5,360 nucleotides of DNA from Alphaproteobacteria bacterium (lineage in GTDB: Bacteria; Pseudomonadota; Alphaproteobacteria; Sphingomonadales; SMXR01), in contig SMXR01000025.1 in the NCBI GenBank assembly GCA_004356215.1, positions 1 to 5,360 on the forward strand, read 5' to 3'. This document shows positions 1-5,359 of the stretch, piece by piece (within the stretch, counting starts at the first letter, position 1; each line of letters begins with the position of its first letter). The translations under genes were made by a program, and so were the position numbers. The notes beneath the pieces were generated by a model. The model was not told the DNA's origin and ran no database searches. It worked only from the letters and a program-made list of their open reading frames with translations.

Positions 1-350
1 AGGAAAACATCCTTGCAGAGGAATTTCAAATCGCGGTTGCGCATCACCGCGCCGGGAAGCAGACCGGTTTCGGTCAGGATCTGGAAACCATTGCAAACCC
101 CGAGGACAAAAACGCCAGCTTGGGCGCGTTTCACCACTTCGCGCATCACTGGCGAGCGCGCCGCCATGGCGCCAGAGCGCAAATAATCGCCGTAGGAAAA
201 CCCGCCCGGGAGTGCGATCAAATCAACCTCATCGAAACTGCTATCACCGTGCCAGACCATCAGCGGCTCAGAGCCGGTGATTTTGGTTAAGGCCACCTGC
301 ATGTCCCTATCGCAGTTTGATCCGGGATAAACAATAACGGCAGATTTCAT
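1..350 (-). CDS. purQ: Phosphoribosylformylglycinamidine synthase glutaminase subunit PurQ (partial, 3' end beyond window)
   Basis: This is the glutaminase subunit of FGAM synthetase in de novo purine synthesis. It releases ammonia from glutamine for PurL, which converts FGAR to FGAM in the cytoplasm. Only the N-terminal 116 residues are present; the family is usually about 220-230 residues, so the C-terminal half with the catalytic His/Glu lies off the left edge. The start is ATG at 350-348. The protein opens with the class I amidotransferase pattern [12 protein letters not shown] (residues 5-16), followed by [14 protein letters not shown] (47-60). The nucleophile elbow is [11 protein letters not shown] (82-92), with Cys86 as the expected thiol nucleophile. 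An AGGA element lies about 8 nt before the ATG. The gene begins 10 nt after the purS stop, so it is surely in the same transcript as purC and purS. No damage is visible in the part seen. Confidence 0.97.
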   Translation of the reverse strand, partial: MKSAVIVYPGSNCDRDMQVALTKITGSEPLMVWHGDSSFDEVDLIALPGGFSYGDYLRSGAMAARSPVMREVVKRAQAGVFVLGVCNGFQILTETGLLPGAVMRNRDLKFLCKDVF

Positions 351-360
351 GGATTGGTTC

Positions 361-600
361 CTACTCCAGTTCAATCCGGTAGTTTTCAATCACAATATTG
401 GCCAGAAGCTTTTTGCACATCTCGTCGAGGTCGGCTTCGGCTTTGGTTTTGTCTTCGGTCGCCAGCTCAATTTCCATATACTTGCCCTGGCGGACGCCGG
501 TGACGCCCTCAAAGCCAAGGTTGTGGAGCGAATGCTCGACCGCTTTGCCTTGCGGGTCAAGAACGCCAGCTTTCAGGGTGATATAAATTTTTGCCTTCAC
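361..600 (-). CDS. purS: Phosphoribosylformylglycinamidine synthase subunit PurS
   Basis: PurS is the small (about 80 aa) non-catalytic subunit that bridges PurQ and PurL in the split FGAM synthetase and helps form the ammonia-transfer complex. The 79-residue product matches the family length. It has the typical opening [20 protein letters not shown] (residues 2-21), then the [19 protein letters not shown] core (28-46) and a C-terminal strand ending IENYRIELE. The start codon is GTG at 600-598, not ATG. It overlaps the purC stop in a 4-nt GTGA (597-600), which implies translational coupling. A strong GAGGTGG element lies just upstream inside the end of purC and supports this start. A PurS gene shows that the organism uses the three-protein FGAM synthetase (PurS/PurQ/small PurL) rather than the single large PurL of gammaproteobacteria. 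Confidence 0.97.
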   Translation of the reverse strand: MKAKIYITLKAGVLDPQGKAVEHSLHNLGFEGVTGVRQGKYMEIELATEDKTKAEADLDEMCKKLLANIVIENYRIELE

Positions 601-1346
601 TTTACCACCTCAAGGCCGCCCTTGGGCAAAACGCCAAGGCGCCGGGCAATTTCCTGATAGGCCTCTTCGACCCGGCCGAGATCGCGGCGGAAGCGGTCTT
701 TGTCGAGTTTTTCCATGGTCTTCAGGTCCCACAGACGGCAGGTGTCGGGACTGATTTCATCCGCGAGGATAATAACTTCTTCACCGTCGCCATCGATATA
801 GCGGCCAAATTCCAGTTTAAAATCGACCAGGAGAATTCCGACTCCGTAAAACAGTCCGCACATGAAATCGTTGACCCGCAGCGCCATGCCGGTAATCTGG
901 TCGAGTTCTTCCTCGGTGACCCAGCCCAACGACAAGGCATGTTCGGGGGCGACCAGGGGGTCGCCAAGGTCATCATTTTTATAAGACAATTCAACGATTG
1001 AGCGATCAAGAACCATACCCTCATCAATACCAAGGCGCTTGGCCATCGAGCCGGCTACGACATTCCGGACAATCACCTCAAGGGGAATAATTTCCACCTT
1101 TTTGATCAATTGTTCGCGCATATTCTCGCGTTTGATAAAATGGGTCGGGATGCCGATGGTCTCAAGGCCAGTGAAAATCCGTTCCGAAATCAGGTTGTTC
1201 AAAACCCCTTTGCCGGAAATGCTGCCTTTTTTCTGGGCGTTGAAGGCGGTGGCGTCATCCTTGAAATATTGAATGAGCGTACCAGGCTTAGGCCCTTCGT
1301 AAAGAATTTTTGCCTTGCCTTCGTAAAGTTTTCTGCGTCGTGCCAT
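597..1346 (-). CDS. purC: Phosphoribosylaminoimidazole-succinocarboxamide synthase (SAICAR synthetase) PurC
   Basis: PurC joins CAIR and aspartate, using ATP, to give SAICAR, the substrate of PurB. At 249 residues it has the usual length of the short bacterial form. The nucleotide-binding start [12 protein letters not shown] is at residues 7-18. The first family signature, [14 protein letters not shown], is at 87-100. The second region, [11 protein letters not shown], is at 172-182, and the metal/ATP-binding [15 protein letters not shown] is at 193-207. The start is ATG at 1346-1344. The Shine-Dalgarno match is weak, with only a GAG about 10 nt upstream. It is the first gene of the visible purC-purS-purQ operon and overlaps purS by 4 nt. 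Its upstream region carries a 9-bp palindrome over a likely promoter, so transcription of the whole operon may be controlled there. The reading frame is intact, with all key motifs present. Confidence 0.98.
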   Translation of the reverse strand: MARRRKLYEGKAKILYEGPKPGTLIQYFKDDATAFNAQKKGSISGKGVLNNLISERIFTGLETIGIPTHFIKRENMREQLIKKVEIIPLEVIVRNVVAGSMAKRLGIDEGMVLDRSIVELSYKNDDLGDPLVAPEHALSLGWVTEEELDQITGMALRVNDFMCGLFYGVGILLVDFKLEFGRYIDGDGEEVIILADEISPDTCRLWDLKTMEKLDKDRFRRDLGRVEEAYQEIARRLGVLPKGGLEVVK

Positions 1347-1374
1347 TTTGGGCTGAACTCTTTAGAAGTATTTT

Positions 1375-1408
1375 GTTATGTTGACCGAAATTAGAGGCGC
1401 AACATAAC
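1375..1408 (-). promoter_or_regulatory. Perfect 9-bp inverted repeat over the probable purC promoter (operator candidate)
   Basis: The arms GTTATGTTG (1375-1383) and CAACATAAC (1400-1408) are exact reverse complements separated by 16 nt. On the minus strand a TTGCGC followed 16 nt later by CATAAC resembles -35 and -10 boxes, the -10 lying in the arm nearer purC. A second option, TTGTGC-17-TATGTT, ends in the other arm. No run of T follows on either strand, so this is not an intrinsic terminator. A dimeric repressor site or an mRNA leader hairpin are both possible. That it controls the pur operon is inference from position. Confidence 0.45.
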
Positions 1409-1428
1409 CGAAGAGGCTCACGGGCACA

Positions 1429-1461
1429 ATGGCCAAGACGCCTAAATCCAATTTTTTTTGA
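1429..1461 (+). other. Possible 10-codon micro-ORF before the zeta gene
   Basis: An ATG at 1429 opens a 10-residue frame (MAKTPKSNFF) ending in TGA at 1459-1461 inside an eight-T run, with a GAGG about 12 nt upstream of the ATG. A leader peptide is conceivable, but a frame this short is expected by chance. I recognise no homologue and there is no attenuator structure to go with it. Confidence 0.1.
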
Positions 1462-1487
1462 GCGAGCAGAATTGGAGTGATTATATG

Positions 1488-1541
1488 TTGATTTGAGGCG
1501 CGCTAGCCTTTATGTCAGCAGAGTAGGCAAAAATGTAAGGA
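1488..1541 (+). promoter_or_regulatory. Candidate promoter and ribosome binding site of the zeta subunit gene
   Basis: TTGATT (1488-1493) and TATGTC (1511-1516) are separated by 17 nt and fit a sigma-70-type promoter of moderate quality. AAGGA (1537-1541) lies 9 nt before the ATG at 1551 and is a good Shine-Dalgarno site that fixes the start. The -35 box lies in a TATGTTGA...GAGGCGC segment that also occurs near purC. Confidence 0.4.
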
Positions 1542-1550
1542 AAATCCCTA

Positions 1551-1877
1551 ATGACACAGTTTGAAGACCGCAAAAATGCTTTTGAAAGTAAATTCGCCCA
1601 CGATGAAGAAATAAAATTCAGGGCGAATGCACGGCGCAACAAGCTTTTGGGGCTGTGGGCGGCAGACTTGATGGGGTTTTCCGGGGGTGAAGCGCAAGAC
1701 TATGCCAAAGAGGTGATCAAGGCAGATTTTGTAGAGCCCGGCGAAGAAGACGTCTACCGCAAGGTCAAGGGTGACCTGGATGCCAAGGGCCTGGATATTT
1801 CCGAACACCGGGTTCGCAATGCCATGGCCGTTTTGATGGATGATGCCATGAACCAGATCATGGGCGAGGCGGACTAG
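1551..1877 (+). CDS. F1-ATPase inhibitor zeta subunit (DUF1476 family)
   Basis: The 108-residue product belongs to the alphaproteobacterial zeta family, formerly DUF1476. In Paracoccus denitrificans this protein binds the F1 sector of ATP synthase and blocks ATP hydrolysis through its N-terminal segment. The family's hallmark N-terminus is clear: FEDRKNAFESKFAHDEE (residues 4-20), then FRANARRNKLLGLWAADLMG (23-42). A helical C-terminal part ends VRNAMAVLMDDAMNQIM (88-104), consistent with the four-helix fold. There is no signal peptide or membrane segment, so it acts in the cytoplasm at the membrane-bound enzyme. The ATG at 1551 is supported by AAGGA 9 nt upstream. It is the only complete plus-strand gene in the window. 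It lies between purB and purC and shares stop-codon bases with purB. Inhibitory strength varies between species in this family, so true inhibition here is inferred. Confidence 0.93.
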   Translation: MTQFEDRKNAFESKFAHDEEIKFRANARRNKLLGLWAADLMGFSGGEAQDYAKEVIKADFVEPGEEDVYRKVKGDLDAKGLDISEHRVRNAMAVLMDDAMNQIMGEAD

Positions 1878-3166
1878 TCAAAAACGCGCTTGAAAATGGT
1901 ATCGACGTGCTTCAGGTGATAACCCATATCAAATAACGCTTCCAGATCGGTATCCGAAATTGCGCCGGTGACCTTTTTATCCTTTTTCAAATAATCCAGT
2001 AATTGACCACCGTCTTTCCACACCCGCATGGCGCTGGCCTGGACAATGCTATAGGCGTCCTCGCGGCTGACGCCAGCCTGGGTGAGCGCCAGAAGAACCC
2101 GTTGCGAATGGATAACACCGCCCAGTTTACTCAGGTTTTTCAACATATTTTCCGGGTAAACCATCAGGTTTTTAATAACGCCGGTAAGCCGGGAAAGCGC
2201 AAAGTCCAGGGTAATAGTGGCATCGGGCCCGATGTTTCGCTCTACCGAAGAATGTGAAATATCGCGTTCATGCCACAGCGCCACATTTTCCAGAGCCGGG
2301 GTCACGGCGCTGCGCACAATGCGGGCGAGGCCGGTCAGGTTTTCTGATAAAATCGGGTTGCGCTTGTGGGGCATGGCCGATGAGCCCTTTTGCCCTTTGG
2401 AGAAAAACTCTTCGACCTCGAGAACCTCGGTGCGTTGCAAATGGCGTACCTCAATGGCAATGTTTTCCACCGAAGAGGCGATCACCCCAAGCGTGGCAAA
2501 AAACTGGGCATGACGGTCGCGGGGAATAATCTGGGTTGAGATCGGCTCAGGCGTCAGCCCCATTTTATCAGCGACATGGGCTTCAACCTTGGGATCGACA
2601 TTGGCAAAGGTGCCGATGGCGCCTGAAATTGCGCAGGTCGAAATTTCACGCTGGGCGGCAACAAGGCGTGCGCGGCTCCGGGAAAATTCGGCATAAAACT
2701 TCGCCATCTTGAGGCCAAAGGTGGTCGGCTCGGCATGGATGCCGTGGCTGCGGCCGATACAAATGGTGTCTTTGTGTTCAAATGCGCGGTCTTTTAAAAC
2801 CTTGAGCAAACCATCGAGATCGGCCAGCAGAATATCGGCTGCGCGCATCAGCTGGATATTAAAGCAGGTATCGCCAACATCCGAGGAGGTCATGCCCTGG
2901 TGTAAAAAGCGGGCCTCCTCGCCGACATTTTCGGAAACATTGGTCAAAAAGGCGATGACGTCGTGTTTAACTTCGCGTTCAATCTCGTCAATTCGGTCGA
3001 TATCGAATTTGCCACGCTCCCACACCGCCTTGGCGGCCGCTTTGGGGACAACGCCAAGATCGGCCATGGCGTCAAGCGCGTGGGCCTCAATCTCGAACCA
3101 GATCTGGAATTTCGTTTCAGGGTCCCAGATTTTTACCATTTCCGGGCGGGAATAACGCGGGATCAT
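1874..3166 (-). CDS. purB: Adenylosuccinate lyase PurB
   Basis: PurB acts twice in purine synthesis: it splits SAICAR to AICAR plus fumarate, and adenylosuccinate to AMP plus fumarate. The 430-residue length is typical of the bacterial short form of this homotetrameric fumarase/aspartase-superfamily enzyme. Conserved regions appear in order: KHDV (67-70), TSSDVGDT (93-100), GRSHGIHAEPTTFGLK (138-153, with His141 the likely catalytic base or acid) and the superfamily signature GSSAMPHKRNP (261-271). The signature loop carries the catalytic serine. The start is ATG at 3166-3164, with AAGGA about 8 nt upstream. The stop TAG (1876-1874) overlaps the stop of the convergent zeta gene in a CTAG, leaving no room for a terminator between them. 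It lies 79 nt downstream of the membrane-protein gene, so it may have its own promoter. The frame and motifs are intact. Confidence 0.98.
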   Translation of the reverse strand: MIPRYSRPEMVKIWDPETKFQIWFEIEAHALDAMADLGVVPKAAAKAVWERGKFDIDRIDEIEREVKHDVIAFLTNVSENVGEEARFLHQGMTSSDVGDTCFNIQLMRAADILLADLDGLLKVLKDRAFEHKDTICIGRSHGIHAEPTTFGLKMAKFYAEFSRSRARLVAAQREISTCAISGAIGTFANVDPKVEAHVADKMGLTPEPISTQIIPRDRHAQFFATLGVIASSVENIAIEVRHLQRTEVLEVEEFFSKGQKGSSAMPHKRNPILSENLTGLARIVRSAVTPALENVALWHERDISHSSVERNIGPDATITLDFALSRLTGVIKNLMVYPENMLKNLSKLGGVIHSQRVLLALTQAGVSREDAYSIVQASAMRVWKDGGQLLDYLKKDKKVTGAISDTDLEALFDMGYHLKHVDTIFKRVFD

Positions 3167-3189
3167 CTTAATTCCTTTACAGCTTGATT

Positions 3190-3222
3190 GCTGTTAGGCG
3201 CCCTCCCTTATCAAATAACAGC
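3190..3222. repeat. 7-bp inverted repeat in the purB leader region
   Basis: GCTGTTA (3190-3196) and TAACAGC (3216-3222) are perfect reverse complements 19 nt apart, within the 79-nt gap upstream of purB. A GGCGCC palindrome (3197-3202) abuts the left arm. There is no following T run on the minus strand, so it is not a typical terminator of the upstream gene. It could be an operator or a weak leader hairpin. No clear -35/-10 pair accompanies it. Confidence 0.3.
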
Positions 3223-3245
3223 GTGGGGGACAAGCACTTAAACCC

Positions 3246-3563
3246 TTAACCGTCAAAGGGCGACCCCATATCAGGCATAAAAAATATCCAGATAAAGCGC
3301 AACCACCCCACCGCCACGGTGCCTTGGGCCAAGACCGAGTACATTTGTGGGCCGCGGTATTTAAGCGATGACCGCCAGATCGCGACGGACATAAAAGCAT
3401 AATAAAAAAGGCTAACCATCAGGCCAGTGAAATGGGCGTCTTCGGATATTCCACGGGTGGATTGCTCAAACATATTGAACATGAACATCACCAGCCCGCC
3501 GAAAATCCAGTAGGTGGTGAAAAGTCTGATGTCACCGCGCCACAATCTTCCAAAAAAGCCCAT
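3246..3563 (-). CDS. Uncharacterised small membrane protein with three predicted transmembrane helices
   Basis: I do not recognise a named family or function. The 105-residue product has three hydrophobic stretches: about residues 14-32 (LFTTYWIFGGLVMFMFNMF), 45-63 (FTGLMVSLFYYAFMSVAIW) and 76-96 (ending RFIWIFFM). Between the last two lies a polar loop, WRSSLKYRGPQMYSVLAQ (63-80). A WRS..KY.GP loop after a helix, with an N-terminal WRGD segment, resembles small inner-membrane proteins of unknown function I have seen in other proteobacteria; this is memory, not a search. No cleavable signal sequence is evident. The start is ATG at 3563-3561 with AAGGA about 9 nt upstream. It begins 26 nt after the end of the restored radC frame, so co-transcription with map and radC is likely. 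Codon use looks like the neighbours, and the reading frame is intact. Confidence 0.75.
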   Translation of the reverse strand: MGFFGRLWRGDIRLFTTYWIFGGLVMFMFNMFEQSTRGISEDAHFTGLMVSLFYYAFMSVAIWRSSLKYRGPQMYSVLAQGTVAVGWLRFIWIFFMPDMGSPFDG

Positions 3564-3589
3564 TTAATCCGTCCTTCAAAATTGGTGAT

Positions 3590-4269
3590 CTACAATAGAC
3601 CCAAAGCCTTAAAAGAAGAATAACTGCCCTTGGCGACAATGACATGGTCGTGCATCGTTACCCCCAGTTTTTTGCCGGCTTCATCAATTTCCTTGGTCAT
3701 TTCAATATCATCACGGCTGGGGGTGGGGTCGCCGAGGGGTGGTTGTGAACCAAAATCAAAGCTGACGCGCCAAGCTCAAGCGCGCGTTTGATCACTTCCC
3801 TGGGGTAGACCGGGGTGTGATCAATGGTGCCTTCCTGCTGAAGTTCATCGGCAATCAGGATATTTTTACGGTTGAGGAAAAGAATTCGGAATTGTTCTTT
3901 ATTATGGAAGGCCATGGACGCCCGGCAATAATCCAGAAGCGCCTGCCATGAGCTGACCACAGGTTTGCCGAGAATTTGTTCCTGGGAAAGTTTCAGCGCC
4001 CCCTCCCGGATCATTTTAAAGGCGATAACGACATTATCGCTGACCCCGGAAACTTCCTTGAGGCGGGCGGGTTCGGCACTGATGACTTCGGCAAAGCTGT
4101 CAAATCTTTCCAGAAGGGCTTTTGCCATGGGTTTTACATCGCGCCGGGGCACGGCCAGAAATAACAGAAGTTCGATCAATTCATAATCTGCAATTGCTCC
4201 CTGACCGCCTTTCATAAAGCGTTCTTTCAGGCGCTTGCGGTGACCAATATAATGCGGTTCTTTTGTCAT
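3590..4269 (-). pseudogene. radC: RadC family JAMM/MPN protein, interrupted by a one-base frameshift
   Basis: The intact frame from ATG 4269 encodes 190 residues to a TGA at 3699-3697. The opening YIGHRKRLKERF (7-18) and helix-hairpin-helix region VSGVSDNVVIAFK (73-85) are typical RadC. The MPN domain follows, reaching the metal-binding HNHPS at 175-179. After Ser179 the frame gives a non-family tail, ATPPPAVMILK. Re-reading one base at 3733 restores GDPTPSRDDIEMTKEIDEAG and then LGVTMHDHVIVAKGSYSSF, ending at TAG 3592-3590. That would make 226 residues, the usual RadC length. The shift therefore removes the S-x-x-D half of the JAMM motif. The simplest reading is loss of one G on the coding strand between 3731 and 3735, either real or a sequencing error. 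RadC's role is unsettled: the old DNA-repair assignment is doubted and the fold suggests a metallopeptidase. It lies 27 nt after map, with no clear ribosome binding site. Confidence 0.9.
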
Positions 4270-4296
4270 GGATGTATCACGTTATTTTTCATCATT

Positions 4297-5121
4297 TCAG
4301 AAGCTGTAAGGTGGTTTGTCCAGGCCACTTGGTGAAGTTGTAAAAACCTCAGGATCACCATCGGTAATTCCAATTGAATGCTCAAACTGCATCGAAAGCT
4401 GACGGTCCCGGGTTACCGCGGTCCAGCCATCCCCCAAAACTTTGGCATCAGGCCGTCCCAAATTTATCATTGGTTCAATCGTGAAAAACATGCCGGGTTT
4501 TAAGGCAAGCCCGCCCCCGGCGCGGCCGGTATGCATCACATTGGGGGCATCATGAAACACCCGGCCAAGGCCATGACCACAAAAATCGGTGACCACCGAA
4601 CATCGCTTTCCTTCGGCGAAAGACTGGATAGCATGGCCTATATCGCCAAGCGTCTTGCCGGGCCGGGCTTGGCCGATCCCCAGCAGCAAAGCTTCATAAG
4701 TAATGTCAGATAACCGACGGGCCTTGGTTGATGGCTTGCCGACAAAAAACATGCGGCTGGTATCGCCGTGCCAGCCATCCAGAATCACGGTCACGTCAAT
4801 ATTCATTGTGTCGCCATCCCTCAGGCGTTTATCACCGGGAATGCCGTGACAAATAACGTGATTGATCGAGGTGCAGATGGATTTGGGAAATCCACGGTAA
4901 TTAAGCGGCGCCGGATAGGCCCCGGCTTTCAGGATAAAATCATGACAAAGCCTATCCAGTTCACCGGTAGTGACCCCGATTTTGACAAAGGGGGTAATAT
5001 AATCAAGGGTTTGGGCCGCCAGGCGTCCAGCCTTGCGCATTCCCTCAAAATTCTTTTCCCCATGAATTTTCACCCTATGGGTGGCGTGATCTGGGGCTTT
5101 TTCTGCGGCAATGTAATTCAT
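4297..5121 (-). CDS. map: Methionine aminopeptidase, type I
   Basis: Map removes the N-terminal methionine from nascent proteins in the cytoplasm, after deformylation. The 274-residue product is a little longer than E. coli Map because of an N-terminal lead of about 20 residues before KIHGEKNFEGMRKAG (18-32). The pita-bread fold ligands are all present by family alignment: Asp109 (MNIDVTV), Asp120 (HGDTSRMF), His183 (CGHGLGRVFH), Glu216 (TIEPM) and Glu247 (QFEHS). The substrate-side His92 is in VICHGIPGD (89-97). No type II insertion is present. The start ATG at 5121-5119 matches alphaproteobacterial Map proteins I recall that begin MNY, yet no Shine-Dalgarno sequence precedes it; the upstream 40 nt are very AT-rich. 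It is the first gene of the group map, radC, membrane protein and perhaps purB. An internal ATG at residue 28 would cut into the conserved part and is unlikely. Confidence 0.97.
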   Translation of the reverse strand: MNYIAAEKAPDHATHRVKIHGEKNFEGMRKAGRLAAQTLDYITPFVKIGVTTGELDRLCHDFILKAGAYPAPLNYRGFPKSICTSINHVICHGIPGDKRLRDGDTMNIDVTVILDGWHGDTSRMFFVGKPSTKARRLSDITYEALLLGIGQARPGKTLGDIGHAIQSFAEGKRCSVVTDFCGHGLGRVFHDAPNVMHTGRAGGGLALKPGMFFTIEPMINLGRPDAKVLGDGWTAVTRDRQLSMQFEHSIGITDGDPEVFTTSPSGLDKPPYSF

Positions 5122-5224
5122 TAGTTAAAACTTAATTAAAGCTAAAATTGTAATATTCATTTTATTTAACAAGTTATTAATGTATTTCCCCGAAAATGGC
5201 TAAAGTATTGAGGATTGTAACCGT

Positions 5225-5241
5225 TGGCACCAATAAGGCAA
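5225..5241 (+). promoter_or_regulatory. Sigma-54-like -24/-12 site
   Basis: TGGCAC (5225-5230) followed by GGCA (5237-5240) places GG and GC at the 12-nt offset required for a sigma-54 promoter. The -24 half matches the consensus TTGGCAC exactly (5224-5230). The -12 half reads AGGCA instead of TTGCA, a real weakness. It points toward the ATG at 5357. One such match can arise by chance. Confidence 0.2.
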
Positions 5242-5272
5242 ACCTAAATTAGGCAAGCCGGGTGTCCCGGTT
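5236..5272. repeat. Direct repeat AGGCAARCC and adjacent CCGGG-TGT-CCCGG hairpin
   Basis: AGGCAAACC (5236-5244) and AGGCAAGCC (5251-5259) match at 8 of 9 bases, 15 nt apart. CCTAA (5243-5247) and TTAGG (5249-5253) form a palindrome between them. CCGGG (5258-5262) and CCCGG (5266-5270) then make a tight 5-bp stem with a TGT loop, extendable by a G-T and an A-T pair. No T run follows. The function is unknown. Confidence 0.35.
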
Positions 5273-5298
5273 CCATTTGTGTAAATAGGGAAGAATAG

Positions 5299-5359
5299 TT
5301 GACATTCAATTAAAAGGGCAGCTTTTTATTAGGCGCATTAGGCAGGAAAAAATAAAATG
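5299..5359 (+). promoter_or_regulatory. Candidate promoter, ribosome binding site and start codon of a gene beyond the right edge
   Basis: A perfect TTGACA (5299-5304) is a strong -35 candidate, but the matching -10 region is poor: TTTTTA at 18 nt spacing, or TTTATT at about 20. AGGA (5344-5347) lies 9 nt before an ATG at 5357-5359, a well-placed start. Only the ATG and one more base are in the window, so the product cannot be named. Two ATTAGGC copies (5328-5334, 5337-5343) lie between promoter and start. The gene would be divergent from map. Confidence 0.4.

Noticed and set aside
591..1001. 136-codon open frame on the plus strand opposite purC
   Set aside because: It lies entirely antisense to an intact, well-conserved purC and has no family motifs; it is explained by codon bias of the real gene.
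2709..3155. 148-codon open frame on the plus strand opposite purB
   Set aside because: It is antisense to an intact purB; Ser/Arg-rich content is typical of a shadow frame and no good ribosome binding site is seen.
3243..3260. CCCTT/AAGGG stem at the stop of the membrane-protein gene as a terminator
   Set aside because: The stem is only 5 bp with an 8-nt loop, and the following minus-strand sequence lacks a proper T run.
3194..3400. 68-codon minus-strand frame overlapping the membrane protein in another frame
   Set aside because: The overlapping 105-codon frame has the ribosome binding site and coherent transmembrane pattern; this one is a shadow.
3725..3740. Programmed -1 frameshifting to make full-length RadC
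   Set aside because: No slippery heptamer or convincing downstream stimulatory structure is seen; a lost base or sequencing error is simpler.
4531..5124. Plus-strand open frames opposite map (60 and 118 codons)
   Set aside because: They are fully antisense to map, which carries all catalytic residues; no recognisable domains.
5251..5280. tRNA-like segment suggested by CCCGGTTCC
   Set aside because: No acceptor stem, anticodon arm or 3' pairing can be assembled around it.
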